Below, in pieces: positions 8,268-17,924 of a stretch of 51,290 nt of DNA. The notes beneath the pieces are model-generated. The model ran no database searches, had not been told where the DNA came from, and worked only from the letters and a program-made list of their open reading frames with translations. The stretch's first letter is position 1. The number at the start of each line of letters is the position of its first letter. The position numbers and the translations under genes were made by a program. Source of the DNA: a virus; IMG/VR virus record IMGVR_UViG_3300046512_000094, positions 1-51,290 of that record; one strand, 5' to 3'.

Positions 8268-9344
8268 TTACGCCACCTCAGTCGCCTTGACGAAGTCCTG
8301 CCAGAACCCAGTCGGCTCAGGTGGCGGGCCGCCGATGCCAAGCCCTCTATAAGCGATTGGTAGGCCATCGGTCTCATATAGCCCTTGGTTTCGCTTGTTG
8401 ATCCGCGTCGTGACGACCCCAGAATTGAAGTCCAATACCGCCAACAACCCACGGTTATGCAACAGCACATGACTGTCATCAACCATGCCCACCAGGGTGT
8501 AGTCGGCGGCGAAGCTGCCTGTGACGTTATCATCCAGCTGTACTTGGAAGTCTCGAATATTGAGCACATTGGATGTTAGGTTTCGCACCGCGAGCGTGGT
8601 GTCGCCATACCGGTATACAAGCTGTTCGCCATCGCCGCTGAACCCAGCATTTTTGGACTTGTCAGTGTTGCTGCCTGAAGAGTCAGATGACATCAACAGA
8701 GTGGCGTCGACGTCGAATGTAGTGATGTTCTGTCTCAGGTTTGCCGGGGATAGAGCCATGAATCGCGCATCCGGGCTTGCTGTCACGCCAGCATAGGGCC
8801 CGTACGACCACGCCGTCTGCCCGAGGTCGATATAGGTAGATTGCGCCCCAGTACTGGCATTCAGCCGAAATATCCCTGTGGGGCTCCCGCTATTTTGATC
8901 GCGGGTTGAGATAACAATTAGATCTGCCACCCCGGTTACGCTGAAATCAGTGATCGGATCGGACGATAGAGAAATATACGACGGCGTAGTGTAGGGAGGT
9001 GGAATGCTAATCAGAACTCCGGGGGTGCCGAAAACGTAAGCGTAAAAATTACCCTCAGGGCCAAATCCGTACTGCCCGGCACTAATAAATCCGGTGATTG
9101 GCGTTGTTCGAATATTCCCGCTTGCCGTGTCGCAAAAATAGATAAAGCTGTCGTTAACTCCCTTGACCGCCAGGGTCGACCCATCTCTCGACAAGGTGCC
9201 ATTGCCAAAGTTGTATGCCTGACTCTGCAGGGCGATCTGCGCGGTCTGCGCCCCACTAACCGAGTCGAACAGGAAAAGCGAGTAGACGTAATCATCATCA
9301 GGGGTCGCCCGAGTGCCAGCGTCAAGATAGCCAATAATCGCCAT
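8268..9344 (-). CDS. Beta-propeller-like tail protein, 358 aa
   Basis: The sequence has several repeats of about 45-50 residues with the pattern 'SxDGxxLAVxG...IYFCDTASGN' and 'SPDARFMALSP...ITTFDVD', typical of WD40/YVTN-like propeller blades. No signal peptide. It lies between a large tail protein and the ejection proteins. Likely a virion surface or tail-hub protein that mediates binding. The number of blades cannot be counted safely by eye. It ends just before a bidirectional terminator. Confidence 0.65.
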   Translation of the reverse strand: MAIIGYLDAGTRATPDDDYVYSLFLFDSVSGAQTAQIALQSQAYNFGNGTLSRDGSTLAVKGVNDSFIYFCDTASGNIRTTPITGFISAGQYGFGPEGNFYAYVFGTPGVLISIPPPYTTPSYISLSSDPITDFSVTGVADLIVISTRDQNSGSPTGIFRLNASTGAQSTYIDLGQTAWSYGPYAGVTASPDARFMALSPANLRQNITTFDVDATLLMSSDSSGSNTDKSKNAGFSGDGEQLVYRYGDTTLAVRNLTSNVLNIRDFQVQLDDNVTGSFAADYTLVGMVDDSHVLLHNRGLLAVLDFNSGVVTTRINKRNQGLYETDGLPIAYRGLGIGGPPPEPTGFWQDFVKATEVA

Positions 9345-9360
9345 GAATAATCCTCTTCAG

Positions 9361-11571
9361 TTAGACCCGAACGATGGGCTCGTCTCGGGCCTGGGCGGCA
9401 TTGCCGCAATGGAATGCGCCGGCGGGCGAGCCGTAATTCAGCATGACGGTCCAGCTCGCGCCAGAGTCGTAGCTGATCCACGTCGTGCCGTTTCTGATGT
9501 CCTGGCCGTTCTGCTCGGGCACCGAAATAGATGGAGCCCCCCAGCCTCTGGTAGCAATTAGAGTTGCTGGATGCCCTTTTCCAGTTGAGGCGTTGTAATT
9601 GTCGCTTTCCGGTCGAACAACTTCGATTCGACCAACCCTTGGGCCCCAATAGACCTGAGTGAGTGTTGCCCCCCCAGTAACGCCCCCTCCAACAACTCCT
9701 GAATCGCTCAGAGTCGAATCAATTACACCGGCCAGCTCTACCCCGCCCTCAAGGTCGAATATTGCGACTGCGAGATTCCCCTTCGGAGTAAAGAAAACGT
9801 CGTCCTCTTCAGGTGTTGTCCACTCTGAAGAGACATAAAACATAAACCGGCCATTGCCGATGTAGGAGACTTGGCCGTCACCGGTAGGCATTGTCCAGTA
9901 CCGACTGGTATCTCGGTCATTAGGGTCTTCTGCGTCAGGATCCAGTATAGGGTGATCCGTGTACTGAGCCGTTACTGCCTCGTCGAGGGCGCTTGATACG
10001 TTCTGAGCAAAGCCAGGCTTGCCCGAGTATGCGACAGACGCGCCTGATCGATTCGCAACGACGATACTTAGCAGGGGCGAACTGTCGGGGATAAAGGTTG
10101 AGAACAGTACCGAAACCATCACTTCTCCATCGGTAGCTGATCCGCAAAAAAATCTCATCTCGTCGTCGCCAGCGTCGAACTTCACGTCATGCCCATATTG
10201 GCTCATGATTTGTTCGCCGTCTTTATCGTAGATGTCCGCTCGTAGCCGGGTCTTTTTGATGGCTTGAGATCGGCTCCCTCCACCGATAAACCAGCAGACA
10301 TCTACGAATAGGTTTGCGCCCTTTGTAGAGGGAGTCGGGCTATCCTCGTCTTCCTTGGTTCGCTGGACATAAGAGATGTCAATCATCACCCCTTCGCCGG
10401 TATCCAGCATCACCGGAGACGACTTGAAATGATGATTTGGCTGGTACCATGTACCTGCCGGCTGAGGATCATCCTCTTTCTCTGAAACTTTCCATGGGTG
10501 CCTATCCTCATCAGGGTCGTCAGCGCCGTCGATTTTGTATTGGGCTGTTATCTTCCCAGTTAACCCGTTGACATCTACTAGGCACGCCCACAGACCTTTT
10601 GAACCAGCGGCGCGCTTGAAATTGCCAGAGCCCCACCCGTATTCATTCGGCGTGTCATCGGTGTAATAAGGTCCACCTAAGTCGTACACCACCTGCCCTG
10701 CCACTATCATCCGGTAGGACTGCTGGCCATCATCATCGACGTATGGCTGAGGTGCTGAGAAGGTCATCCATGGGTAGTTTTCAAGATCCCACGTCGCTTC
10801 ATAGTTTGGCGAAGGCACCCCCATGCGCCGGACGAATGCCTTTGCCCCAACTGCAGCAAGGACCGACTCCCCGATTTCAAGTGACCAATGGATCATCGGT
10901 GAATTTACGTTTCCCTGGCCTGAAAACTGCCCAGGAGTATCGGTAGGCGTCCACAGCACATTGCTTGGGCTTAGCACATGGATGACATAGACGAATGGAT
11001 CGCCCTCTCTCGCATAGGATAGTGCCCAGCTCAGCTGATTGAGGGACAGGTACACGGCCGCAAACCCGTAGGCGCACCCAGCCCCATTAAACGATGTTCC
11101 AACCCCCCAAACGCGCGTAGCCACCTTGTTGCCAGCCCCCTCCGACCCAAGCTTGATGAATGTGTAAGGCCCGGCCAAGGCCGGCGGATCATCTTGGCTC
11201 TCGAGTACATCATCGATAGCGCCTGGCATATAGGTGTCACGCCCCAGGGGGAGCGGCTGCACGTATGCAAATTCCAGATAGACGTTGCTACCGATGATGT
11301 AACGCCCTGGCAGGCAGAGATACCCTGGGCAATCCAGAATTATCGCGTTCAAGTGCACAGAATTTCGCACCAGCGGCGACTGCATGTGCGGCGGCAGCCC
11401 TGGCACATCTGGCTGGGTCTGGTTTTTCTTCGCGATTAGGATGTATCCCGACATGACTTTCTTTGAAGAAAGCGCCGGGCCATTACGCTTCCCTAAAGAC
11501 TCGGCCATATCGACGACGGTCTTTGTCAAAAAAAGACCGGACGACGATATCGAGCGACGGACGACGGCCAT
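9361..11571 (-). CDS. Large tail structural protein with an Asp-box, 736 aa
   Basis: Beta-rich and full of Trp, Gly and Asp. Near the C-terminus (about residues 700-711) SYDSGASWTVML matches the Asp-box (SxDxGxxW) of sialidase-type propellers and phage tail adhesins. No catalytic set for a sialidase or lyase was recognised. It abuts the next gene (11572) with no gap, in a co-directional tail block. Likely a tail hub, needle or receptor-binding component. Confidence 0.65.
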   Translation of the reverse strand: MAVVRRSISSSGLFLTKTVVDMAESLGKRNGPALSSKKVMSGYILIAKKNQTQPDVPGLPPHMQSPLVRNSVHLNAIILDCPGYLCLPGRYIIGSNVYLEFAYVQPLPLGRDTYMPGAIDDVLESQDDPPALAGPYTFIKLGSEGAGNKVATRVWGVGTSFNGAGCAYGFAAVYLSLNQLSWALSYAREGDPFVYVIHVLSPSNVLWTPTDTPGQFSGQGNVNSPMIHWSLEIGESVLAAVGAKAFVRRMGVPSPNYEATWDLENYPWMTFSAPQPYVDDDGQQSYRMIVAGQVVYDLGGPYYTDDTPNEYGWGSGNFKRAAGSKGLWACLVDVNGLTGKITAQYKIDGADDPDEDRHPWKVSEKEDDPQPAGTWYQPNHHFKSSPVMLDTGEGVMIDISYVQRTKEDEDSPTPSTKGANLFVDVCWFIGGGSRSQAIKKTRLRADIYDKDGEQIMSQYGHDVKFDAGDDEMRFFCGSATDGEVMVSVLFSTFIPDSSPLLSIVVANRSGASVAYSGKPGFAQNVSSALDEAVTAQYTDHPILDPDAEDPNDRDTSRYWTMPTGDGQVSYIGNGRFMFYVSSEWTTPEEDDVFFTPKGNLAVAIFDLEGGVELAGVIDSTLSDSGVVGGGVTGGATLTQVYWGPRVGRIEVVRPESDNYNASTGKGHPATLIATRGWGAPSISVPEQNGQDIRNGTTWISYDSGASWTVMLNYGSPAGAFHCGNAAQARDEPIVRV

Positions 11572-12519
11572 TTACTGACCGCTGCCGGTCGTAATGTTGG
11601 CCTGCAGGGTGCCTGCCGCGCTAGCCGCACCGTTGGCGATCGCTGCGAATGCGTTAGCCGCCGTAGCATGCGCATTGCCTGTGGAGTTCGAACCGTTGTT
11701 GGCAACTCGGTTTCGGTCGATGTTCCCGTCGACGCCTGCCTTCGTCTCTGCCGCCCGGAGCTTCAACTGCTCAAGGTTCACTTCAACGCTGTAGTAGCTG
11801 GCCAGGGCGTTATAGAACGACTGGTAGGCTGATGCCTTGATCTGGGCAGTCTGTGAGTCTAGTTGATACAGGGCGGTGTAGGAGCGGAACAGATCTGAAG
11901 CTGCGCCGAGAATACCCAGCTTCAGCTGATTGGCGAGTTGAACAGCCTGCTGTAGCAGTTGCACCCGAATATCCGCGTCCTTTTGGGTCTGGTCGCGGTT
12001 AACGTCAAGCACATTGTCTGTGCCACGTCGCTCAGAGAATGCGATCTGATCAACCATGGCGCCAGGCGGGAGCGAGAACCCCCGAGCAGAAAACGTCGCC
12101 GTTATAGTTGCTGTCTCGGACCGTACCGTCCGCGATGCCCGGTCCCGTGCATGATCCCAGACCAAGTCGAAGATGGTGGATGCCGTACCAAATGGTGTAA
12201 CGCCGCTGATCACGCCGATCAGATAGTCCTCAGGAATCCCCTGGAAGTCACCGCTGATCGACGGGAAGTAAGTCTTCATCCACTCAGCAACATTGCCGTC
12301 AATGGCCTGGACGTTAGTCGCGGCGTTGTCCGTGCCGCCGAACAAGTCGCTGAACTTGGGTGGCGCTTCCAGGGCGATGTTGCCAACCGTGTACGAAAAC
12401 GGCGTTTCCTTCAGTGTCGGCTTCGACGTGATCTGAATCCGGCCGGCGCTTCCCGATGCATAGCTCAGGGACTGCTGAGCCAGCGAAAATAGCTGACTGG
12501 TTGTGCTGTCGATGCTCAT
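11572..12519 (-). CDS. Tail structural protein, 315 aa
   Basis: Starts MSIDSTTSQLFSLAQQ; the start at 12519 overlaps the TGA of the upstream gene (ATGA). The first half is mixed, the middle helical (IRVQLLQQAVQLANQLKLG), and the last 60 residues an Ala/Asn/Gly-rich tail (AFAAIANGAASAAGTLQANI). This architecture is frequent in podovirus tail or internal proteins. Exact role not recognised. Confidence 0.65.
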   Translation of the reverse strand: MSIDSTTSQLFSLAQQSLSYASGSAGRIQITSKPTLKETPFSYTVGNIALEAPPKFSDLFGGTDNAATNVQAIDGNVAEWMKTYFPSISGDFQGIPEDYLIGVISGVTPFGTASTIFDLVWDHARDRASRTVRSETATITATFSARGFSLPPGAMVDQIAFSERRGTDNVLDVNRDQTQKDADIRVQLLQQAVQLANQLKLGILGAASDLFRSYTALYQLDSQTAQIKASAYQSFYNALASYYSVEVNLEQLKLRAAETKAGVDGNIDRNRVANNGSNSTGNAHATAANAFAAIANGAASAAGTLQANITTGSGQ

Positions 12520-14294
12520 CGCTTGGTTCTCCTGGCGCCGGTCGCGGCCACCCATTCAATATTGTCGATCTCGGCGTAGCTGGCCTCTTCAACCTCAAGG
12601 CGTAGATGCCAGTAGCGCGAAGACACGCCCTTTGCGGTGTTGATCCGGGATTCAGAGCTATCGCGTTGGATCAGCTTGTAGGTGATTTCGCGACCATAGT
12701 CGTCCTTCAGTCGAGCCAGGGCCTGGCCGTCAGTGGCGATGCCGAAGAAGATATTTTCCAGTCGCTTGGTTCGGGCCGTGCCCTGATCCTCGGCGGCGAA
12801 GTCGATCAGGAAGGACAGTAGCTTGCCGTCATCCGTATCGCCGCCGATCTTGTAGAGACCGTCCTGGCGAACCCCGTAGAGCACTTGCCCCACTCGGCAA
12901 AAGCTGGTGAAGCCGAATCCCACATACCGAGTGACGGCACCGGTAGCGATGTTGGTGGCGTACTGGATTGCCTCGTTAGCCGCGGCGTACTGGATTCCGC
13001 CGTCGCTGCCGGTATAGGAGCTGTTGGTGATGCGATTGCGCAGCGAGTAATCGCTCAGCGTCAGGCCGCCCTGGATTAGTGCTGTGATGAGCAGACTCGC
13101 GTCGGTCCGGTCCGAGATGACCAGCATTTCAGCAATGCGGGCATCAATCGCGATGAAGAAGTCGATGACGCTTCCGAGCCGCAGCTTCTCGTTGATCGTG
13201 GCGAACAGGACGGGCTGAAAGTACGGCTCAGACTGTGCGATGATTCCCTCGACCAAGGAAACGTCGAAGAAGTTATCGGTGTCGTAGGCGCTGATCGCCG
13301 GGACATCCATCACGAACCGGATGCCCGATTGGAACTCTTCAGACATCCTGGCGGTTGGCGTAACGTCGAAATTCAGCACGCCAGGATCAATCGACAAGCC
13401 GATATCGATCGCGCTCATGACCAGATCGAACTCTGTGGCGATGCCATCCAGGCCGATGTCGGGCACCACGATGGGTTTGGCATTTTTACCGGAGGCTGTC
13501 CCGCCGAGCAGATTCACCTCGAACGAGGATCCAGAATTAGCTGCGGTTGGCGTGCCAAGGCTCAGCGGCGCAAACGACGATCCAGAATTCGAAGTGCCCA
13601 GTGTGGGCGAATCCACGTAGTCGCCGGCCGTGTACATGGCTGCCGTAAGCTTCTTCGACCCACTGGAGCGCTGGCCGCTGGTGTAAGAGTTGATCCCAGC
13701 TCGGTAGGTGACGACCCCTGCTATGCGCTGAATGACTAGCGCTGAGGCATCATCAGCACTGATCGAGAGCGTTGCAAGCTCGATGCCGGACTCATAGACC
13801 TTAATGCCACCTCCAGCGCTATACAGACCATGCTGAATGGCTGCGAAGTCGCCGATCGATACAGAGTCAGGCGCCAGCCCGCAAATCACTGCGCCGCTAG
13901 CGGCATATGGAAGTTGAAATGAAACGCTGAAGTCGTTATCGACAGAGTCAACGCTGCGCGCACCAGAATTCCAGCCAGTGAAGCCCTCGGTGATGACCGA
14001 TGCCTCGCGACCCGCAACCCCTTTGACTGCGGGATAGCACACCGTCACTTTCGAATTAGGGACCAGAAACGGGTAATAAATATTGTCGATTACGGTCTGC
14101 CCGTTTTCCTCATGCGTATCCATGCGCACTGGATATCCGGGCGCCACTTCATAGCCGAGGTTGATCACGTCAGTAACGAGGAAGTACTTCACGGCATTGC
14201 CGGTGGTCGTCACGCACCGGGCCGGAGTTGCGACCACCGCCGGGATGGCGGCAATGAACGTGACCTTGCCTTGCTTCGTCAGTCGGTTAGACAT
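12516..14294 (-). CDS. Tail structural protein, 592 aa
   Basis: A long beta-rich protein with a degenerate internal repeat around residues 230-265 (two NSGSSF motifs separated by about 18 residues). No known catalytic motif. It begins shortly after the small fibre-type proteins and overlaps the downstream gene. The order connector, stabiliser, small beta proteins, large tail proteins, ejection proteins fits a podovirus tail. Possibly a tail hub or tubular component. Confidence 0.65.
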   Translation of the reverse strand: MSNRLTKQGKVTFIAAIPAVVATPARCVTTTGNAVKYFLVTDVINLGYEVAPGYPVRMDTHEENGQTVIDNIYYPFLVPNSKVTVCYPAVKGVAGREASVITEGFTGWNSGARSVDSVDNDFSVSFQLPYAASGAVICGLAPDSVSIGDFAAIQHGLYSAGGGIKVYESGIELATLSISADDASALVIQRIAGVVTYRAGINSYTSGQRSSGSKKLTAAMYTAGDYVDSPTLGTSNSGSSFAPLSLGTPTAANSGSSFEVNLLGGTASGKNAKPIVVPDIGLDGIATEFDLVMSAIDIGLSIDPGVLNFDVTPTARMSEEFQSGIRFVMDVPAISAYDTDNFFDVSLVEGIIAQSEPYFQPVLFATINEKLRLGSVIDFFIAIDARIAEMLVISDRTDASLLITALIQGGLTLSDYSLRNRITNSSYTGSDGGIQYAAANEAIQYATNIATGAVTRYVGFGFTSFCRVGQVLYGVRQDGLYKIGGDTDDGKLLSFLIDFAAEDQGTARTKRLENIFFGIATDGQALARLKDDYGREITYKLIQRDSSESRINTAKGVSSRYWHLRLEVEEASYAEIDNIEWVAATGARRTKR

Positions 14295-14308
14295 GGCGGT
14301 CTTCCCGA

Positions 14309-14752
14309 TTAGCCGGCGGCGATAGAGGCCACGAAGTAGTTGAGTTTGCGTTGGTCGCCGGCCGTCCAGGTCGTGCTGCTGACAACCAGATCGGCGTCGA
14401 CCAAGCCGATGCCGCCCTGCAGGCGCGCAAGGGTCGTGCTGTCCGTGTTTGCGTCAGAAGGAAGCTGCATGCGGAAGAACGTCGGCGTGCCAGAGGCGAC
14501 GATGGTGCCTTGCCAGACTTCAGCGGCATTCTTCTGGAGCGTACCGCCTGATGGCGTAGCTTCAAACGATACGCCGCCGCCAGTGCCATCCAGCGAATAG
14601 GTCAGCAGTAGCAAGGCATCGCCCGGCAATGCCGCGTCGGCTGTCGCTGGCTCCGTGGCAGCCGAATAAATGTTGATTACCGTGCCCGTCAAGGCTGCCT
14701 TGAACGACCCAGTTGCCAACATGGAGTTACGAAGACCAGTGCTGCGCTTCAT
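14309..14752 (-). CDS. Small tail protein, 147 aa
   Basis: The start at 14752 (MKRSTGLRNSMLATGSF) is chosen because its ATG overlaps the TGA of the upstream gene. Beta-rich with 'VINIYSAATEPATADAALPG', similar in layout to the adjacent 119-aa protein, so the two may be diverged paralogues. Both resemble small phage proteins that start with an alpha-helix followed by 'xIYxGxxPA' strands. Likely a virion component. Confidence 0.6.
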   Translation of the reverse strand: MKRSTGLRNSMLATGSFKAALTGTVINIYSAATEPATADAALPGDALLLLTYSLDGTGGGVSFEATPSGGTLQKNAAEVWQGTIVASGTPTFFRMQLPSDANTDSTTLARLQGGIGLVDADLVVSSTTWTAGDQRKLNYFVASIAAG

Positions 14753-15108
14753 GACGCGCCCCCCAAGGTGATATCGCCCGCAGCGATGGTGAAGGTGCCG
14801 GAAGTAACGGTGACCGGCGCGGTAAGGGCCTGGCGCTCGAATGCATTGCCGCCAGTCGAGGCCGACCACATGGTGATATGGGTCAGCGTGGTCGAAGCGG
14901 TGACACTGAAGCTCAGGCCCGCCGCCAATATCGCGGTTCCGGTCGTGGTGTTCAGGGTGAAGGTTGCCGCCTGCCGGTTGTAGCCGCCGCCGGATACTTC
15001 ACTGGCCGCGCCGGTATCGCCCGGGTTGGCTGAGTGCAGGCCGATATAGACCGTTCCGCCAACCAGCGTCGGCAGAATCGAATTTCGTGCAGAGAGGGTC
15101 AGGCTCAT
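14749..15108 (-). CDS. Small tail-fibre-type protein (Gp80-like), 119 aa
   Basis: Begins MSLTLSARNSILPTLVGG, then YIGLHSANPGDTGAASEVSG and GGYNRQAATF, the pattern of the Gp80-like family of small beta-sandwich phage tail or fibre proteins. No membrane segments. It sits between two other small beta-rich virion proteins, coupled to the next gene by an ATGA overlap. Family call by motif recognition. Confidence 0.65.
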   Translation of the reverse strand: MSLTLSARNSILPTLVGGTVYIGLHSANPGDTGAASEVSGGGYNRQAATFTLNTTTGTAILAAGLSFSVTASTTLTHITMWSASTGGNAFERQALTAPVTVTSGTFTIAAGDITLGGAS

Positions 15109-15111
15109 GGC

Positions 15112-15627
15112 TTAGCTCGCCGACAGAAGAGAGATAGCAACGCCCAGGCGGAAAGTAGATCCGGCCGGGATGTCGTAGGGCGAGGCGAAACGCGAGATCG
15201 ACAGCAGAATGCCTGCGTTCGCGCCCTTGCCGGAGTTCGATACCAGAAACCCGCTGTACAGCCGGGTCGCTGCTGGGAATGTGAACTCGGCCTTGGCATC
15301 AAGGTTGCCCACCATGGACACGCCATCGTAAGTGTTGGACCACGTGGGCCGAGTCGCCTGGGAGTAGCCGACGCTCTCGCCCACGGCTACCGGCAAGTCT
15401 GCAGAGGTGGTCGCTGAGGTAGGCACATAGTTGGCAGCACCAACGCCTACGTACCAGCTTGAGTTGATCGTGCCGGTGCCGCGCAACAGGCCGACAATGT
15501 GATCAATACCGCTCTGCGGGATGATATTGTGGTCGGTGCGCGAATAGATCACCTCGCCAGACGGCGACACGACCTCACCGGTAAAGACAAAGCCGAACTT
15601 TGCCAGGCCTTCCGTCATGCAGGTCAT
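15112..15627 (-). CDS. Small tail protein, 171 aa
   Basis: The start at 15627 overlaps the stop of the stabiliser-type gene (ATGA); MTEG at 15618 is an alternative. The fold looks like a beta-sandwich: GEVVSPSGEVIYSRTDHNII, WYVGVGAANYVPTSATT, and a C-terminal FRLGVAISLLSAS strand. It belongs to a widespread group of small phage proteins containing 'NxIPxxGxxHxxxLL.G'. Probably a structural tail component. Confidence 0.6.
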   Translation of the reverse strand: MTCMTEGLAKFGFVFTGEVVSPSGEVIYSRTDHNIIPQSGIDHIVGLLRGTGTINSSWYVGVGAANYVPTSATTSADLPVAVGESVGYSQATRPTWSNTYDGVSMVGNLDAKAEFTFPAATRLYSGFLVSNSGKGANAGILLSISRFASPYDIPAGSTFRLGVAISLLSAS

Positions 15628-16820
15628 GGGGTGACGATCTCCGCTTCGTAGTAATCGGTGGCGGCAAGCGGGTTTGGTCCGCGCTGACCGGCCATAGTGG
15701 TGACAACCATCTGGTTGCCGTTGTGATCGATGACGCCGGAGGCGCCTGTGGTGCTCATGTCGGGAATGAAATTGCCCTGACTAAGCAAGGTGACACTTCC
15801 GTCCACGGCGCCGACCGCGAGGCCGTACTGAGTCATCCAGGAGGCGCGACCGTCGGGCAGGATGGTTCCAGTGCCCGGGATGGCGCCGTATTCAAGCTTT
15901 GTTGTCTGCACGACTGCATCGCCAGATTCAGGCGATTGCAGGAAATAGGTCTTGTCAGCGCACACAAACACGCCGCCATTCACCTGAATGACCAGGCTGA
16001 TGGCTGACGGGTATTGGAAGAAGGAGCTGGCCATGTTGAGCAGGTGCGGGCTCATTGGCGAGGTATACCAGAGCGTCTTGCCGTCGGCGATGAGCAGGAT
16101 GCCACCCAGCGCCGCGATGTAGTCGCCACCCACCGGCTCGCGCAGGTTCAGCGTGTCCAGGCGTGCTGTGTCATCACGAATGGTACTGACCGTGTAGCCG
16201 CCGGAGCCTTGATATTGCAGATAGAGGCTTTCGCCGCTGGAGGTGCTGACGTACAGCCGCGCCGTGTAACCCGCCGGGGGTGACAGCGAGAACTGCAAAG
16301 ACGACTTGGCCGGAACCGTCACCTGAATAGGGTTTACGGTGCCGCCCTCTTCGCCCTTGGCATTCACCAGCGTCATTGCAGCTTGATACAGGCCTGCCGG
16401 GATGCCGCCGCCACCTACGCCAGGGTATGGCTGATTAACGACGGTGGGCACGCCCCAAGGACGCAGTGTCGATCCATCAAATCGCAATACGTCGTTCGCG
16501 GTGCAGAAGAACAACTCTTGATTCATCACAGCGCCAGCCAGTCGGCCTCCGCCCGCGATAGAGCCCAGGACTGTTTGGGTGTTGGTCGCGGTGTCGAAGC
16601 AGATCAGCGAGCCACCGTCTGCGAACAGGATTTTCGAACCGACTGACAATGCGCCGCGGCCATTCGTGGCCGGACACACCTTGTCGAACCCAGAGCGCAG
16701 ACCGAGGGTGCCGCCGAACAGAGGATCGAGGTTCACCATGTCACGGACGTAGCCGTCGGGAATATCCCGGTAGTTCGCCCGGTTGTTGATCCCGCCCGCC
16801 CAGGCGGTGGTGCCAGCCAT
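15624..16820 (-). CDS. Packaged-DNA stabilisation / tail-hub protein, 398 aa
   Basis: The start at 16820 (MAGTTAWAGGINNRANYRDI) overlaps the TAA of the adaptor gene by one base. The N-terminal GGINNRANYRDIPDGYVRDM and LRSGFDKV pattern and the beta-rich repeats resemble the head-completion/DNA-stabilisation proteins of P22-type phages (gp10, about 470 aa). The position directly after the connector supports this. The protein would plug the portal vertex after packaging. Similarity judged by eye; a tail-hub role is the alternative. Confidence 0.6.
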   Translation of the reverse strand: MAGTTAWAGGINNRANYRDIPDGYVRDMVNLDPLFGGTLGLRSGFDKVCPATNGRGALSVGSKILFADGGSLICFDTATNTQTVLGSIAGGGRLAGAVMNQELFFCTANDVLRFDGSTLRPWGVPTVVNQPYPGVGGGGIPAGLYQAAMTLVNAKGEEGGTVNPIQVTVPAKSSLQFSLSPPAGYTARLYVSTSSGESLYLQYQGSGGYTVSTIRDDTARLDTLNLREPVGGDYIAALGGILLIADGKTLWYTSPMSPHLLNMASSFFQYPSAISLVIQVNGGVFVCADKTYFLQSPESGDAVVQTTKLEYGAIPGTGTILPDGRASWMTQYGLAVGAVDGSVTLLSQGNFIPDMSTTGASGVIDHNGNQMVVTTMAGQRGPNPLAATDYYEAEIVTP

Positions 16821-17473
16821 TACCAGTGACTCCGGATCGGCCGGGAGCATGCGCCGCGCCGCAGGATCGATGCCTCAAGCGCAGACTGGCATTTGCCAAG
16901 GAATTCGGCATATCGATTGTTCGACTTGGACTTGTCGAACGTCTCTGCATCGCTGACGCTGTAGGCCTTGTAGGCCAGGTACAGCAGCAAGTGGCGGCGC
17001 TCAGACGGAAGCATATCCGGGATGGCGTCGCGCTTGTCGACGTCCTTGACCGGTCGGCGGATGACGCGAAGACGAATCTCACCCGCAGCAGCGGGCTTCG
17101 GATAAAGCCGCAGATTACCCGCGCCGTCGAAATGGAAGTGGGAGCCGCAGCCGTTGAAGGCCAGCCAATATCGGCCTCTGCCGTAATCGTCGCCGCATCG
17201 CATCAGCGAGCACGACGGACTGCCCTCAATCCAAGCGCCGACCACATCGATGATGCAAGGGTCGAGCTGGAAGCAGTCGTCACCGATGCCGTAAGGGATC
17301 AGCGTCACGTCGCCCTGGTCATCGTAGAAGCTCTTGGCATTCTCGGCGAACTCGACAAGCCCCTCATTCACCCAGCGCACCAACTGGCCATCCGACCAGA
17401 AATACGGCTGCACAGTATCCTTTTCGTCATCACGAAAGGCTTTGATGAGGGACTCGACGGTTTCGTAAGCCAT
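16820..17473 (-). CDS. Head-tail connector (adaptor) protein, 217 aa
   Basis: Mostly helical at the N-terminus (VESLIKAFRDDEKDTVQPYF, SDGQLVRWVNEGLVEFAENA) with a beta insertion around 70-135 and a final helix pair (HLLLYLAYKAYSVSDAET), the layout of phage adaptor/connector proteins that stack below the portal. Located between capsid-associated genes and the stabilisation protein, as expected. Confidence 0.65.
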   Translation of the reverse strand: MAYETVESLIKAFRDDEKDTVQPYFWSDGQLVRWVNEGLVEFAENAKSFYDDQGDVTLIPYGIGDDCFQLDPCIIDVVGAWIEGSPSCSLMRCGDDYGRGRYWLAFNGCGSHFHFDGAGNLRLYPKPAAAGEIRLRVIRRPVKDVDKRDAIPDMLPSERRHLLLYLAYKAYSVSDAETFDKSKSNNRYAEFLGKCQSALEASILRRGACSRPIRSHW

Positions 17474-17476
17474 GGG

Positions 17477-17872
17477 TTATGCCAGCGAGTCTTGGAAGTG
17501 ATCCCATGCATCATTGGCTTGAGCACGGGTCACGTTGAACCCGGCCTGAGCCTTCAATGCCTTGAGAGTCGGCTTGCCGGTGCTATCGAGGTCATCTGCT
17601 TCGTCACGGGTAACGATCGCTTCAATGGCCGCAATGATCAGAGCGCCGTTCTCAGAACCGCCTTGATCGTCGCTTTCGTCTTCGTCGTACTCGGCGCCCA
17701 GGTAGATGCAGCCAGCTTTGAGCGCGTGCTTGTGGTACTTGCTCGGAATGACGCTGCCCGGCTTCTGGTCTTCGGGGTCGACGCGGTAAACGCGCACGCT
17801 ATGCCCCGACGGCAGGAATACCGGAAAAGATTCGTCGCCTTTTGGCGGGAGGATACGCAGTGCTTCAGCCAT
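17477..17872 (-). CDS. Capsid-module protein, 131 aa
   Basis: Starts MAEALRILPPKGDESFPVFL with a beta-rich first half, an acidic patch (YDEDESDDQGG, about 62-72) and a helical end (TLKALKAQAGFNVTRAQAND). Lies between the decoration-type gene and the connector gene. Could be a head-completion or minor head protein. Family not recognised. Confidence 0.6.
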   Translation of the reverse strand: MAEALRILPPKGDESFPVFLPSGHSVRVYRVDPEDQKPGSVIPSKYHKHALKAGCIYLGAEYDEDESDDQGGSENGALIIAAIEAIVTRDEADDLDSTGKPTLKALKAQAGFNVTRAQANDAWDHFQDSLA

Positions 17873-17899
17873 GGTTATTGCCCCTTCTCATGATGAATT

Positions 17900-17917
17900 G
17901 CCCCGGCGAACCGGGGC
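17900..17917 (-). terminator. Stable hairpin behind the capsid/decoration genes (attenuator-like)
   Basis: Seven-base-pair GC stem GCCCCGG/CCGGGGC closing a tetraloop (UUCG in the minus-strand RNA). No T run follows, so it is more likely an attenuator or RNA stability element that sets the level of genes downstream of capsid and decoration protein. Confidence 0.45.
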
Positions 17918-17924
17918 GGTGGTG